Shown: positions 21,263-32,396 of the stretch, piece after piece
Position numbering within the stretch: position 1 is the stretch's first letter
Layout of the letters: each line of letters starts with the position of its first letter
Source of the DNA: Bubalus kerabau
Lineage: Eukaryota; Chordata; Mammalia; Artiodactyla; Bovidae
Length of the DNA: 64,000 nt
Direction of reading: 5' to 3'
Assembly: GCF_029407905.1 (NCBI RefSeq)
Contig: NC_073628.1
Coordinates: forward strand, 21,357,501 to 21,421,500
The notes under the pieces: generated by a model
Told to the model about the DNA's origin: nothing
Database searches by the model: none
The model's input: only the letters and a program-made list of their open reading frames with translations
Position numbers and translations under genes: made by a program

Positions 21263-21498
21263 TTAGGCTTCAATAAGTAAACAAATTTTAACAGAAAACT
21301 AGGTTTTGAAGATCAAAGGTGGAGTCATTTATAGCCTGGTTGGGGTTTTCTAATGTTTTTCTCCAAGGCTTCTCATGTTTATTTGTATAGTATTGTCTGT
21401 ATCGTCTGCACAAACTGCTGGTTTATGCTCTTTCTGATTTCTCTTCCATCATCCATCTTTCCTTCCTACAAAACTTATGAAAAAACATGAATCATTTT

Positions 21499-21757
21499 GA
21501 ACCATGGTGTTGGGCTGCGAGGAGATCAAACTAGTCAACCCTAAAGGAAATCTGTCCTGAATGTTCATTGGAAGGACTGATGCTGAAGCTGAAACCCCAA
21601 TATTTTGGCCACCTGATGTGAAGAACTGACTCATTGGACAAGACCCTGATGCTGGGAAAGATTGAAGGTGGGAGGAAAAGGGGACGACAGAGGCTGAGAT
21701 GGTTGGATGGCATCACTGACTCAGGGGACATGAGTTTGAGCAAGCTCTGGGAGTTGG
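21499..21757 (+). mobile_element. Bov-B LINE fragment, truncated at both ends
   Basis: It runs from gaaccatggtgttgggctgc to gcaagctctgggagttgg, without the usual final 80 bp. The code for KLKPQYFGHLM-like residues is recognisable. Confidence 0.9.
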
Positions 21758-21791
21758 TTGAAGTAAAAAGGAGGTTATAGGCAAGTCTGCA

Positions 21792-22003
21792 TGCTTCCCA
21801 GATGGTGCTAGTGATAAAAGAGCTCGCCTGCCAGTGCAGAAGTCCTAAGAGACACAGGTTCAATCCTTAGGTCAGGAAGATCCCCTGGAGAAGGGCATGA
21901 CAACCCCCTCCAGTATTCTTTCCTGGAGAATCCCATTGAGACAGGAGCCTGGCAGGCTACAGTCCATAGGGTCACAAAGAGTTGGACACAACTTAAACAG
22001 GAC
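21792..22003 (+). mobile_element. Bov-tA SINE
   Basis: Head tgcttcccagatggtgctag, tail gttggacacaacttaaacag. Flanking agtctgca (21784-21791) and agtttgca (22004-22011) make an 8-bp duplication with one mismatch. Confidence 0.9.
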
Positions 22004-22224
22004 AGTTTGCAGAATTCGCCTGTCAATAACTCCAGTCTTTGGTCCTCAACCCCAAGTCTCCTTTCTCTGTCTCAATTCATTTATCTATAAATGGCCTCAC
22101 TTTTAGAATTGAAGCCTATTAATTTGGACATTCTTAAATCCACTTTAAGATATTTGGGAAATGCCCCAGGGTAATGGTTGCTTTACTACCATTGGAAGAA
22201 GTTAGTTCCTGCTCTGGGAGTGCA
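22004..22224. other. Unique DNA
   Basis: Nothing is recognised between the SINE and the MER5A fragment. Confidence 0.45.
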
Positions 22225-22315
22225 CAACCTCGGCCACGTATCAGAATCACCTGAAATACTCATTAAAATACAGGTTTCTCGGTTCTCCTGAACCCCACTC
22301 TGCAGATGTTTGTTC
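22225..22315 (+). mobile_element. MER5A-type hAT fragment
   Basis: The core phrase 'cgtatcagaatcacctgaaa … aatacaggtttctcggttct … gaaccccactctgcagat' matches non-autonomous Charlie (MER5A). The right end is missing. Confidence 0.6.
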
Positions 22316-22357
22316 AGTGAGATGAAAGGCCATGGAGACTCTTCTTTGCTTGGCAAA

Positions 22358-22552
22358 GTGAAAGTGAAAGTTGCTCAGTCGTGTCTGACTCTTTGCGACC
22401 CCATGGACTATGCAGTCCATGGAACTCTCTAGGCCAGAATACTGGAGCGGGTAGCCTCTCCCTTCTCCAGGGGATCTTCCCAACCCAGGGATTGAACCCA
22501 GGTCTCCCATATTGCAGGCGGATTCTTTACCAGCTGAGCCACAAGGGAAGCC
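22358..22552 (-). mobile_element. Bov-tA SINE
   Basis: Antisense copy with a small internal deletion (the 'gtagcctgccaggctcc' part is shortened). The flanking cttggcaa at about 22350-22357 and 22560-22567 is a likely target duplication. Confidence 0.9.
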
Positions 22553-22567
22553 CTCTTTTCTTGGCAA

Positions 22568-22945
22568 GGGGAGCCCTTTCTTGCTAGGGGGTCCCTCTAG
22601 GCACAGAGTAACAGGGGAGGGATGATACAGGCAAACTAAACCTTTAAACCTTTCTTCCCTTCTGATGTGGTTATTCTCAGGTTTTTTGCTCCACTCTGTT
22701 GCTAAGTTTCTTAAGTGGATTCCAGGGCTCTCCTGAGAGTTGTTTTTGCTCATTGATATTTGTAGGGGGATGGAGACTGAGGTCTCCTGTGCCACCATCT
22801 TTGTCTATGTCTAGTAAATTTGAATTGTTCTTTAAACGCTGTATAAGATGCATTGCAGAAACTTTGCATCTAGTAATATTCTGCTAAAGAGTCTTAATTT
22901 CTTTGTTTGTTTTAGTAACCAACTAACTAGATACAGATTCAAGTC
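22568..22945. other. Unique DNA
   Basis: No repeat or gene is recognised. Confidence 0.45.
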
Positions 22946-23056
22946 AATCAGTTCAGTCGCTCAGTTGTGTCCAACTCTTTGCAACCGCATGGACTGCAGC
23001 ATGCCAGGCTTCCTTGTCTATCACCACCTCCCGGAACTTGCTCAAACTCATGTCCA
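22946..23056 (-). mobile_element. Bov-B LINE 3' end, short
   Basis: Antisense: atcagttcagtcgctcagtt to gctcaaactcatgtccac. A CHR SINE starts directly at its truncated end. Confidence 0.9.
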
Positions 23057-23231
23057 CTCTACTTGTGGAGCGTGGGCAGTAGTTGAGGCATGCAGTCTTC
23101 TTCCTAGCTGTGACTCTAGGGCTTAGTTGCCCTGCGGTATGTGGGATCTTAGTTTACTGAACAGAGATTGAACCCACATCCCCTGCATTGTGAGGTGGAT
23201 TCTTAACCACTGGACCACCAGGGAAACTCCC
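23057..23231 (-). mobile_element. CHR-type tRNA SINE
   Basis: Antisense. The body (gcttagttgccctgcggtat) runs to the head complement (accactggaccaccagggaa). Confidence 0.85.
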
Positions 23232-23450
23232 TAGACAAAGCATTATAATATAATATTAGTGTAAACAAGTTTGTAATGGCACTGTTTAAACAAGACAATC
23301 TGTTTTCCAAAATTGGAATTCTGCTTATTCAAACCTTTAATCAATTAACTTTTTTCCTCTTTTTATTTTTTATTATTTATGTTTGCAAAATAAGTTTTAA
23401 ATATTCTTGTTAAATAAAGAGAAGTCAAATTTGCTTCTTACCCTGACCCA
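23232..23450. other. Unique AT-rich DNA
   Basis: Nothing is recognised. Confidence 0.45.
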
Positions 23451-23460
23451 CAGGAAGAAA

Positions 23461-23690
23461 TGTAGGCTTCCCAGTTGGTGCTAGTGGTAAAAAAAAAACA
23501 CCTGTCTGCCAATGCAGGAGATGTAAGAGACTTGGGTTTAATCCCTGGGTCAAGAAGATCCCCTGGATAGGAAATGGCAACCCACTCCAGTGTTCTTACC
23601 TGGAGAATCCCACGGACAGAGGAGTCTGGTGGGCTGCAGTCCATGGGGTCTCAGAGTCGGACATGACGGAAGCAACTTAGCATGCATGCT
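23461..23690 (+). mobile_element. Bov-tA SINE with perfect TSD
   Basis: Head gcttcccagttggtgctagt with an internal poly-A expansion (23490-23500), then the normal body and tail. The duplication caggaagaaa at 23451-23460 and 23691-23700 is perfect over 10 bp. Confidence 0.95.
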
Positions 23691-23806
23691 CAGGAAGAAA
23701 CGCATTTTACATTGCATTCCATTACACAGTACAAATATACATATGTGGGCATGTACATGTACATAAACCATAGAAAAAGGCATAACTAATATGATAAAGT
23801 GAAAGT

Positions 23807-24084
23807 GCTGCTGCTGCTAAGTTGCTTCAGTCGTGTCTGGCTCTGTGTGACTCCATAGACTCCATAGCAGCCCACCAGGCTCCGCCATCCCTGGGATTCT
23901 CGAGGCAAAAACACTGGAGTGGGTTGCCATTTCCTTCTCCAATGCGTGAAAGTGAAAAGTGAAAGTGAAGTCGCTCAGTTGTGTCCGAGCCTCAGCGACC
24001 CCATGGACTACAGCCTACCAAGCTTCTCCGTCCATGGGATTTTCCAGGCAAGAGTACTGGAGTGGGGTGCCATTGCCTTCTCTG
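23807..24084 (-). mobile_element. Bov-A2 SINE
   Basis: It starts gctgctgctgctaagttgct and has two monomers with the gaaagtgaaaagtgaaagtg linker. The flanking aaagtgaaagt at 23796-23806 and 24085-24095 is an 11-bp duplication. It resembles the linker, so this assignment is slightly less certain. Confidence 0.92.
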
Positions 24085-24194
24085 AAAGTGAAAGTAACTA
24101 ATAGTAAATATGATGTTGATATGATAAACTATCAAATATCAAATAAAATATAGAAGTAGCCACAAATAAGCAATATAAGAAGAATAGTCTAGTA

Positions 24195-24372
24195 AAAACC
24201 CATAGGAGCTCAGCTTGGTGCTCTGTGATGACCTAGATGGGTGGGATGGGAATGGGTGGGAGGGGGCTCGGGTGGGAGGGGATATGTGTATACATATGAC
24301 TGATTCACATTGTTGGACAGCAGATACTAATGCAACATTGTAAAGCAACTGTCCTCCAAAAAAGTAATTGGA
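24195..24372 (+). mobile_element. L1 LINE 3' end
   Basis: Phrases aggagctcagcttggtgctc, gatgacctagatgggtggga and atgactgattcacattgttg, ending gcaactgtcctcc and A-rich. Confidence 0.88.
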
Positions 24373-24890
24373 AATGGAAAATTGGAACAACAAAAAAGCC
24401 TTAGAGCCATATCAAGATTTTTTTTTCAAAACATTATTAAAAGAAAAAAGAACATAAATATTGACTTTGTGACCCACTAATGAGATGCAGTCTGTGATAT
24501 GAAAAACACTGAACTAACTAACCAGTTGTTTGTTACTTGGAGATATTTCAAGGATTTGAAAAATAACAAAAGTGCAAATATTTTTAAGCCCAAAATTTAG
24601 AAAATGCTTCCTTATTATGAGGTGCTGGTGCGTTTACAAAACTGCTTTAACACTTTAGACAAAAAGAAACATCCTAGCTACAGGATTTGACTGCCGACAG
24701 GAATATTAACTTACTCATGCTAAAGCCTCTCTCAGACTTCTTCCGTTTCCCACCCAAATTTCATTGCTCCTTGGTGCACTCCTCTCTCAGTGTAGACTCA
24801 GGGTTCTTGGGTATTATTTACTCTGAAAGGGCCAGAGTAGAACAGCCTCTGACCACACATTTGCACCTTGTAGGCTGTAATGAATGATTT
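24373..24890. other. Unique AT-rich DNA
   Basis: No repeat family or coding signal is seen. Confidence 0.45.
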
Positions 24891-25130
24891 CGTTGTTGTT
24901 CAGTCGCTCAGTTGTGTCTGACTCTTTGCAACCCCATGGACTACAACACGCCAGGCTTCCCTGTCTTTCACTGTCTCCTGGTGTTTGCTCAGACTCATAT
25001 CCATTGAGTTGGTGATGCCATCCAACCATCTCATCCTCTGTCACCGCCTTCTCCTCCTGCCCTCAGCCTTTTCCAGCATCAGGGTCTTTTCCAATGAGTA
25101 GGCTCTTCAAATCAGGTAGCCGAAGTATTA
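24891..25130 (-). mobile_element. Bov-B LINE 3' end
   Basis: Antisense: cgttgttgttcagtcgctca to aatcaggtagccgaagtatt. 5'-truncated and moderately diverged. Confidence 0.92.
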
Positions 25131-25684
25131 CAATGGGTATTCTTTATTGACGATCCTTGCACTGTGCCTTTTCTCATTTGCAGTATTTCTGTAAGACAGG
25201 TAACAATAGCTCTTCTGATGTCACCTACTTCCTCTAGAACTCACCTTAAATTCTATCTATTCTGCAAAGTCCTCATCAAACAAAATCTATTCAAACTGAC
25301 TACTCTGGTCACAAGCTTTGTCTTATCACTTCCCATCCAAACACTATTTTGTGCTCCTAAAGGGTGTTAACACGTCAGTTGCCTGTTCGTCTTTGGTTTT
25401 TCTATCTGCCCTTATGTTGTAAAGTTCATGGAATCATGAATATTAACTTCACTTTACAAAACAGTATCAGAAATGCTGATAATGATGAGAATACATTCAA
25501 TTCAATTCAATTCCAATACCTTGTGACTGCCCTGACCCTCCCCCTTCCCCGACCATCTTATAAAGACACTATAAACAGAAAACTTGAATTATTTTAGACT
25601 AGAGGAAGGGTGAAAAGAATGAAGCATTTGTTATGATCTGAATTAAAAACAAATAAGAAAGAAGTTCAGCTTGATTTCTTTTAT
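25131..25684. other. Possible old L2 remnant and unique DNA
   Basis: 25200-25440 has the composition and phrase order of a decayed L2 3' region (ctagaactcaccttaaattc, caaagtcctcatcaaac), but the match is weak. The rest is unique. Confidence 0.3.
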
Positions 25685-25696
25685 ATACAAATAATA

Positions 25697-25908
25697 GGGC
25701 CTTCCTGATGGCATAGCCGTAAAGAATCTGCCTGCAATGCAGGACACGTAGGTTTGATTCCTTGGTTGGGAATATGGCTGGTGAAGGAAATGTCAACCCA
25801 CTCCAGTATTTTGGCCTGGAAAATCCCATGACAGAGGAGTCTTGTAGGCTATAGTCCATGGGGTGACAAAGATCTGGAAACAAACTTAGCAACTAAACAA
25901 AAACAAAA
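25697..25908 (+). mobile_element. Bov-tA SINE with perfect TSD
   Basis: Head gggccttcctgatggcatag. The flanking atacaaataata at 25685-25696 and 25909-25920 is a perfect 12-bp duplication. The body lacks one base in 'atggacagagg' and has further point changes. Confidence 0.95.
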
Positions 25909-25920
25909 ATACAAATAATA

Positions 25921-26925
25921 ACAAAAACCAGGTTTCAAAATTGGTGTTGAATATATAATAGATTCCAAGGGACCTGTTTTCACAAACATAAATGCTATAA
26001 ACCTGGCATTTCATATTTGATTCTAAACCAATGTTAAATGTCAGTTTTATATAAATAATGATGGAAACAGCTAAGTTTTGTCAGATGTGTGTTGTGGATT
26101 GCATCATTTGAGCCTACCTACAGTGCATTAGAATTTTGCCCACTTACAGAGGTCACACAGATGTCAGGAAGTGACCGGCCCAGAGAGGCACACCTAATAA
26201 ATGCTGGGACACAGGCTTTAATTTCAGATCCCTTAATCTCACTTCCCAGAACCTCATTAATTTTATTAACTTACTTGAAACCCCTGTCAAAATAAATGTA
26301 AATCAAAACCTTTGTCCAAATCTTTAGGAATGTTGAGAGTGATCAGAACTGGAGAAATACTACCATCCTTGCCTAGGGGCATTGGAAATGAATGAACCGC
26401 TAGAAACGGCTCCATCATTTCGGGCTCTGAAAACAATTCCCCCGTGAACCTTTATTTTCAACTTTTATAAATCTTAGCAGATCAGTTCTCCAGGGATGCA
26501 GCGTACTCCCACCTCACTTTGACTCAGAAGAGAGTCATTTCGGAAAGTTTCAGCCAAAACGGAGGTGCCCTTTGTGAGTTACAGGCCTGAGAAAAATTAA
26601 CGTGTTTTGCTTTGCTTGTTTTGTTTTGTTTTTAAAAAGTCAAGACCTTTTTTCCCCAGCTCCCCATAAGTCACAAATAGCTTTTCTTTCAAAGTTCAAC
26701 CTTGTCAGGCTGTTAATCCTCCACGAGGAAAAATGTATGTGATAGGTTTGGAAAGGTTTTGCTTTCAAAGAAGGAAGTTATTAACTTTTACATTCCTGGT
26801 TGGTGCCTTCTCGGTTCTGGAAGTTTCTTGGGGGCTAAATATCCAGGGAGATGCGGGATTGAGGCAAGTGAGCAAACCTTTCCCTCTGTTACCCTTTATT
26901 CTAACTCTGCACTTTCTCTATTAGA
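25921..26925. other. Unique DNA, 1 kb
   Basis: No recognised repeat. 26360-26600 is less AT-rich and has several CpGs (gaaacggctcc, tttcgggctc, aaaacggagg). It could be a conserved non-coding stretch, but nothing proves that. Confidence 0.4.
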
Positions 26926-26933
26926 AGGAAAGG

Positions 26934-27159
26934 AAAGTGAAAAACTGAAAGTGCTAGTTGCTCAGTTGTGTCCGACTCTTTTGTGATCCCATGGACGATA
27001 GCCCCCCAGGCGCCTCTGTCCATGGGATTCTCCAGACAAGAAGAAGTTAGAGTGGGTTGCCATTTCCTTCTCCAGAGGATCTTCCCGATTTAGGGATTGA
27101 ACCTGTCTCCTGCACTGCAGATGGATTCTTTACCATCTGAGCCACCTGGAAAAGCCACC
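26934..27159 (-). mobile_element. Bov-tA SINE
   Basis: Antisense copy with the tail caaagtgctagttgctcagt-like at left and the head complement at right. The flanking aggaaagg at 26926-26933 and 27160-27167 is an 8-bp duplication. Confidence 0.9.
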
Positions 27160-27178
27160 AGGAAAGGTGTGCTGTTAA

Positions 27179-27199
27179 CAAAAAAAAAAAAAAAAAAAG
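27179..27199. repeat. Poly-A run
   Basis: About 20 A in a row. No retroposed gene is recognised beside it. Confidence 0.9.
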
Positions 27200-27564
27200 T
27201 CATCATAGAGGACAGGACAGGATGGAAAAAGGAGCAAAGTTCCAACAGGACAGTCAGCGTCTACCAGCCTCCGAGGGCAGGAGGCAGCCTAGTCTGGAGA
27301 GTGGGGAGCGGGGATCTCAGCGTCTGAGCTCAGACTCACTTGCTCACAGAGGAACACTGTTCATGCAGGTTGAAGAATGAAATGTAGACCGCAAATATTC
27401 TTGGGCATATCAGTAAGTCTAGTACCTTTCAGATTCATTGCATGTGTGCTAAGTCACTTCAGTCATCATTTACCAGTAAACTGGATTTCCCAAGGCAGCT
27501 TTGGAAAGAGGGTAGAAATTGTATGGGAGTTTCATTTTATTTACTTATTCCTTTGATGTGGACC
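27200..27564. other. Unique DNA with a SINE scrap
   Basis: A ~24-bp piece, gtgtgctaagtcacttcagt, near 27446 resembles the end of an antisense Bov-tA. The rest is unique. Confidence 0.4.
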
Positions 27565-27726
27565 AGTTTTTAAGTTTTTATTGAACTTGTTACAGTATTA
27601 TTTTGGTTTTATGTTTTGGTTTTTTGGCCACAAGATAAGTGGGATCTTGGCTGCCTGACCAGGGATCACACCCACAGCCTCTGCATTGTGAGGCCAAGTC
27701 TTAACCACTGGACTGCCAGGGAAGTC
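27565..27726 (-). mobile_element. CHR-type tRNA SINE
   Basis: Antisense: tttttaagtttttattgaac, ttttggttttttggccacaa, cctgaccagggatcacaccc and the head complement accactggactgccaggga. Confidence 0.85.
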
Positions 27727-27842
27727 GCTAGAATGGGGATCTTAAATCAAATGATCTGACTGAATCCCAGCTCTGGTTTACACAAGTAGATGTTCCTGAA
27801 CTGGTTGGTATTTCCTCACTTAGAAAACATGGATAGTTTGGG

Positions 27843-28010
27843 ATTAGTACTATACAGCACAGGGAACTATATTCAATACCCTGTGATGAACTATAATGGA
27901 AAATAATATGAAAAGGAATGTACTTATATGTATAAATGAATCATTTTGTAAGCAGAAATTAACACCACACTGTAGACCAACTATACTTCAATAAAACAAA
28001 TGTTTTAAAA
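27843..28010 (+). mobile_element. L1 LINE 3' end
   Basis: Phrases actatacagcacagggaact, attcaataccctgtgatgaa, ccaactatacttcaataaaa. This is a cetartiodactyl L1 subfamily different from the copy at 6.6 kb. Confidence 0.85.
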
Positions 28011-28071
28011 AAGAAAAATTTTAAATAAAATGAGAATAATAATCCCCACTTCTTCAGGTGTTTATGGAAAG

Positions 28072-28275
28072 AGTAATAACTGATATTTCTCGAGTGCTTA
28101 CTATACACCAAGCACTGGGTTTTATGTGAGTTTCTTATTTAATGCTCTCAGAAGGCACACACTGTTATTATCTTCATTTTCCAGAGGAGGAAGCTGAGGT
28201 TTACAGAGATTAGAAACTCCTGGCTGAGAGAGCAGAGAGGGTCCCCCAGGTAGTACAGCTCAGAGCCCCTTCACT
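28072..28275 (-). mobile_element. MIR SINE
   Basis: The complement of the MIR core: cgagtgcttactatacacca, cattttccagaggaggaag, then a decayed 'gtacagctcagagcccc'. Confidence 0.72.
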
Positions 28276-28481
28276 TACCATAGGCCACGCTGCCTCCTAA
28301 GGTAACGGGTGTCACAGCATTTTGTCACTTCTAAAGAGTGGCACAAACGTGGTTATTTGTATTGTCTTTATCAATATGTGGCATCCTGAGTGTTATTCTA
28401 GGCTCTCCAAATGACCTTAAAATAACTCAGGAGAGAGGGAAGAGCCGTGAACCCCTGGCAGGTGAGTTTGGGTACTGAAGT
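28276..28481. other. Unique DNA
   Basis: Nothing is recognised between the MIR and MER5A elements. Confidence 0.4.
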
Positions 28482-28668
28482 CGTTCTCAGACGTTAGCAA
28501 ACTTCAGATCACCTGGAGGGGTTCCTGAAACACAGAGGGCTGGCCCGAAGCCCGGAGTTTCTGCTTCAGTAGGCTTTCGGCAGGGCCCGAGAATTTGCCT
28601 GTCTCACAAGCTCCCAGATGGAGCTGGCATCGCTGGCCTGGAGCCCACCTTAAAAACCCCTGGTGAAC
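28482..28668 (+). mobile_element. MER5A-type hAT element
   Basis: Close to full length: cgttctcagacgttagcaaa, cagatcacctggaggggttc, gagtttctgcttcagtaggc, cgagaatttgcctgtctcac, gctcccagatggagctggca. Terminal inverted repeats are decayed. Confidence 0.8.
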
Positions 28669-28734
28669 GGTTGAAAGCCGTCTTGGAGCTGGAAGTTAGT
28701 TTCACGCCTTGCTGATGGAGCAAGTTTGCTGTGT

Positions 28735-28820
28735 CAGCCTTCTCATCCACAAAATGTGAATAATACTAGTACCTGCATTTTAGACTTTCTATGAGGATAA
28801 AATCAGGATAGCACACAGTG
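28735..28820 (+). mobile_element. MIR SINE fragment
   Basis: Sense MIR 3' core: gccttctcatccacaaaatg, aatactagtacctgcatttt, ctatgaggataaaatc. Confidence 0.6.
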
Positions 28821-29028
28821 TAACGCTTGCCTTCGACTCAGCCCTGCATGACAGGAAACACTGTGATGGCCGCTGTGTGTGCAGACGCCATGCTCAGCAG
28901 CTCCGTGTCCTTGGAGGAACTTTACCACCAAATCCTGCGAGAGTTAAATTAGACCATCAACACTTTATGTCTTTTAAAGTTCTGCAATTTCATTTTTTAC
29001 TGAAAGGGGGATGAAGTCATACTAGCAT
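28821..29028. other. Unique DNA
   Basis: No repeat or gene is recognised. Confidence 0.4.
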
Positions 29029-29230
29029 GTTGTATCTGTCAGGGTCCCAACAGGAAACAGATGGTACGCTCAAAATAGGAAAATTCCAGGAGGGTTTATT
29101 TACAAAGGGACTGTTTATAACATGTGGGTGTTGGGGAACCACAGGGGATAGTACAGTAACCTGGGGCTTACTAGCAGCTAAGTTTCTATCTTTCCTAGGC
29201 CCGAAGGAATGAGAGGGGAAGAAACAGTGA
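29029..29230 (+). mobile_element. Old interspersed repeat, family uncertain
   Basis: The sequence from tctgtcagggtcccaacagg and ggagggtttatttacaaagg to cctaggcccgaaggaatgag resembles an old mammalian interspersed repeat. I cannot assign the family. Confidence 0.35.
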
Positions 29231-29637
29231 GAAAGAATTCCTTGGTCATCTCTGATCAAGAAACACAGCAGTTAATATAGACTACCTGAGAGAAAGCAAG
29301 CCCGAGGGACTGACACTCACGCTCCCTGCCTCCCTCTGTCTCTCCAGGGCTCCCCAATAACAGCAAAGTTGACTGTGTTCTGTCCAACAGAGACCAAACC
29401 CAACTGGGAGTCAGAGAGCGTGGGAAATGGGATAAATCCACCGGACGTGTTGACCTGAGTTCTAACAATTGCTCTTACTCCAGCCCTATGCTCTCCCCAT
29501 TTTACAGATGGGGAAACAGAATCAAGCTAGTCTAAGTTATTTGCCCAACGCCGTACTGTTTCAACTACTACTGTATTCAAACAACTACAATAGAGGAAAC
29601 CTCTGGAGAGAAATATCAGAAACTGAGATGCTTCTAC
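29231..29637. other. Unique DNA with a MIR fragment
   Basis: A MIR antisense piece (ccattttacagatggggaaa) lies at about 29490-29560. The rest is unclassified. Confidence 0.45.
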
Positions 29638-29872
29638 TTGGTTAGTATCAAAAATAAATACTGTAAAGGGTGAGTATGATAGAGTTGTCATGAATAACAG
29701 AAATTGAGATACTTATTCGTGGTTGAATAACAGAAATTGAGATACTTATTCTGGCATGCTGCAGTCCATGGGGTCGCAAAGAGTCGGACACGACTCGGTG
29801 ACTGAACAACAGCAATTGTTGGTTAGTATAAAAAAATAAATACTGTAAAGGGTGAATATGATAGAGTTGTCA
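29638..29872. repeat. Local duplication around a Bov-B tail
   Basis: A 53-bp segment (ttggttagtatc … agagttgtca) at 29638-29690 recurs at 29819-29872 with about three differences. Between the copies, a 28-bp unit (tgaataacagaaattgagat…) occurs twice, at 29691-29718 and 29724-29751. A decayed third version is visible at about 29612-29640. A Bov-B tail fills 29752-29818. Confidence 0.92.
29752..29818 (+). mobile_element. Bov-B 3' tail, ~67 bp
   Basis: gcatgctgcagtccatgggg, gagtcggacacgactcggtg, actgaacaacagcaattg. A severely 5'-truncated insertion that abuts the second copy of the duplicated segment. Confidence 0.88.
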
Positions 29873-31440
29873 GAGCTAGGGCCTCCATGACCTTATCTGT
29901 CTTGTTAAGTTTAGAAATAAAAATAAAAAGAAACAACCTTATCTGTACACTGAGATTGTAAGTTGGTAAAATATGCATGTAGCAATTGATAACATAGGCT
30001 ATAATACAACACTAGGATGATGGATGATTTTCTTTTTATTTTCTCCTTTTTCTGACGTTTTGGAATATGGCCAGACTGGACTTACATCTTTTTAGCATAA
30101 AAGCAATCAAATAAAATTTTTAAAAATAAAGTACAATGAAGGGTGAACCAGACAATCTCCAAGTTCCCTTGAATGTTTTATGAGCCTACAATCTCCATGC
30201 CAATCTCTTTATTTCTCCTCTTTTAATATTCAGCAATCCTACAAATATGAATAAAGGTCTGTAGAATCCATGTCAAGCCTGCAGACCTCATGCTTTATGA
30301 AAACTGGGGTGATGGAGGTGAAAGGAGAGAAGTAGCTCAAAATTGCCACCAAGCTCGCTGAAGCAGAAATGGTTGTTTTTACCCTCTGGTTACATCTGAT
30401 CCATCTTCTGTAACATTTCCATGACTTTTGGAAAGGTCATAGGGATTTAAAAGAGGGCTGGGCAAAACCAGTATGGGAAGATGTCTGCTTTTGAGAGCTC
30501 TGTGGTGGAAGTCACCATTAGAGCTCAGTTCTCGAAAGGAGAGTTGTGTCTCAGGATGGGTCTCTTTCTTGGTACGTGGGCATTGGTGGCAATGGGGAAA
30601 TAACCTGGGAAGTGAGAGTATGGTATCTCAGAGGTGCCCCTGAAGAAGCCACAGGTCTCCTCCAGGCTGTGGATCATCTTCCTTGGGTGTCTCCCTACAG
30701 GTGGGGCATGGAAAGCCACCTCCAGTGCCTCTCCCATGAAACAAAATCGCTCCGTAAAGATGACATAGAAGGTCAAGTTTCTGGATTTCTGATTGTGATG
30801 CCAAGTTTCATTGTCACAAATATGGGAGGCCGAGACAAGACCACCAGTTCTTAATACAACCACAATATCTTCTTCCTTACCTTCTCACATGTCTGCCATC
30901 CATGTCTAAAATGGTTTAGCTCTATTCCAAGCAGAGAGATTATCTAATCTGGCAAATCAGAGAGGGGTAAATAGATAGAGAAGCTAATAAATCTTAAACT
31001 TCAGCGCTCCTCATTTGTAAGATCCCATTCCTAGTTCCTAAAACTGATTTTATGACTTGAATTTTGCATTCTTTTTAAAGAGAGTCATTTCAGATGTTGT
31101 AAAACCTAGACCCACCTTGTGTGTAAACATAAAGATTTTGGATTATTCCAGGCTCTAGAATTCACCTGCCTTTAAATGACAAAAGCCCAGGCTACGTTTT
31201 CCTCCACTCACTACCTCCCCAACTAGTCAGCAACTAGATACAGAAGAGGAACCTGGTGCCTGAACAGTTTAGAGCTGAAGAGTGTCCACACCAACAAACC
31301 ATACTTCAGCACAGCAGTGGGAAATAGGCTCAGAAGGAGGGATAAAGTGGCAGGACAGAGTGAGGACAGAGCGGAGATGTGCATCAGGTAGCCAGCTCAG
31401 CTCAGGGATGGAGTCCCGCAGGGAGGTTAGGAAAGCGAAC
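29873..31440. other. Unique DNA, 1.5 kb
   Basis: No repeat is recognised. 30525-30863 is open on both strands (112 codons on minus, 103 on plus), without visible splice sites or a known domain (see findings). Confidence 0.45.
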
Positions 31441-31441
31441 T

Positions 31442-31789
31442 GGACTTCCCTGGTGGTCCAGTGGTTAAGAGTCTACCTTGCAGTGCGAGGGATGGCAGTT
31501 TGATCCCTGGTCCAGGAAGATCAGACATGCTGTGGAGCAACTAAGCCTGTGTACCACGACTAGTGAGCCTGTGCTCCAGAGCCCACGAGCCACAACTACT
31601 AAAGCTCGAGTGCAGCAACTACGGAAGCCCCTGTGCCCTAGAACCCATGCTCTGCAGCAAGAGAAGCCACTGAAATGAGAAACCCACACATTGCAGCTAG
31701 AGAGTAGCCCCGCCGAAACTAGAGAAAGCCTCCATGCACCTGTGAAGACCCAATGCAGACAAAAATAAAATTGTTTAAAAAAATAAAAT
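31442..31789 (+). mobile_element. CHR-type tRNA SINE, long form
   Basis: Head ggacttccctggtggtccag, a long repeated 'ccacgagccacaactac / gaagcccctgtgcc' body, tail agacccaatgcagacaaaaa with an A-rich end. About 345 bp, the full size of the long form. Confidence 0.92.
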
Positions 31790-31837
31790 GGGCTTTGGAC
31801 ATCCAAGGGTTTTTCTTCCTACTAAACCTGCAATGCT

Positions 31838-31930
31838 GAGCCTCAATTTCCGCATGTATGAAATAAGAATGCCAATGCCTGTCCCTTGAGGTTTCTATGA
31901 AAACAGAACCGAATAACACCTGTAAAATGT
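31838..31930 (+). mobile_element. MIR SINE fragment
   Basis: Sense core: gagcctcaatttccgcatgt, ataagaatgccaatgcctgt, gaggtttctatgaaaac. Confidence 0.6.
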
Positions 31931-32396
31931 CCAGTGTGTTTTCTGGTCCATCCTAATTGTTTTGTAGACAGTAGTTACTTCCTTTCCACTAAAACCAGAA
32001 AAAAAAAAATTAATGATAATTGGGTCATCTCAGTGAAATGTGATGTACCATGTGAAGCTTTACTTAGCAGCTCATGTTATTCCTTTGCACCAGTCTTCTC
32101 ATGACTTTTAGCAGTACATCATCATAACTATTGTAACATTAAAACTATTTATAAGTGGGGAAATACACCATGGAATTAAGAACAGTAATGGAAAATGACT
32201 TGCTCAAGCTGGCACAACAATGAATTATAAAACAGGAATTGCAAAATATCCCTTAGGAGTCCCAGTAGTCTCCAGTGTCAATAAAATTTATTTCAACTTA
32301 TATTTATTGAGCACTTGCTAGATATAGGCATTTTGCTTGATACTATAAGGGAGTCAAAGAGCAAAGAGATTCTCTACACTATAAAAGCTTATAATA
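31931..32396. other. Unique DNA with a possible MIR
   Basis: A weak MIR antisense trace lies near 32150-32245 (aatgacttgctcaagctggc). The rest is AT-rich and unclassified. Confidence 0.35.

Noticed and set aside
22247..22798. 183-codon minus-strand frame
   Set aside because: The middle third is the translation of a Bov-tA SINE and the rest is unrelated flank. An open frame by chance.
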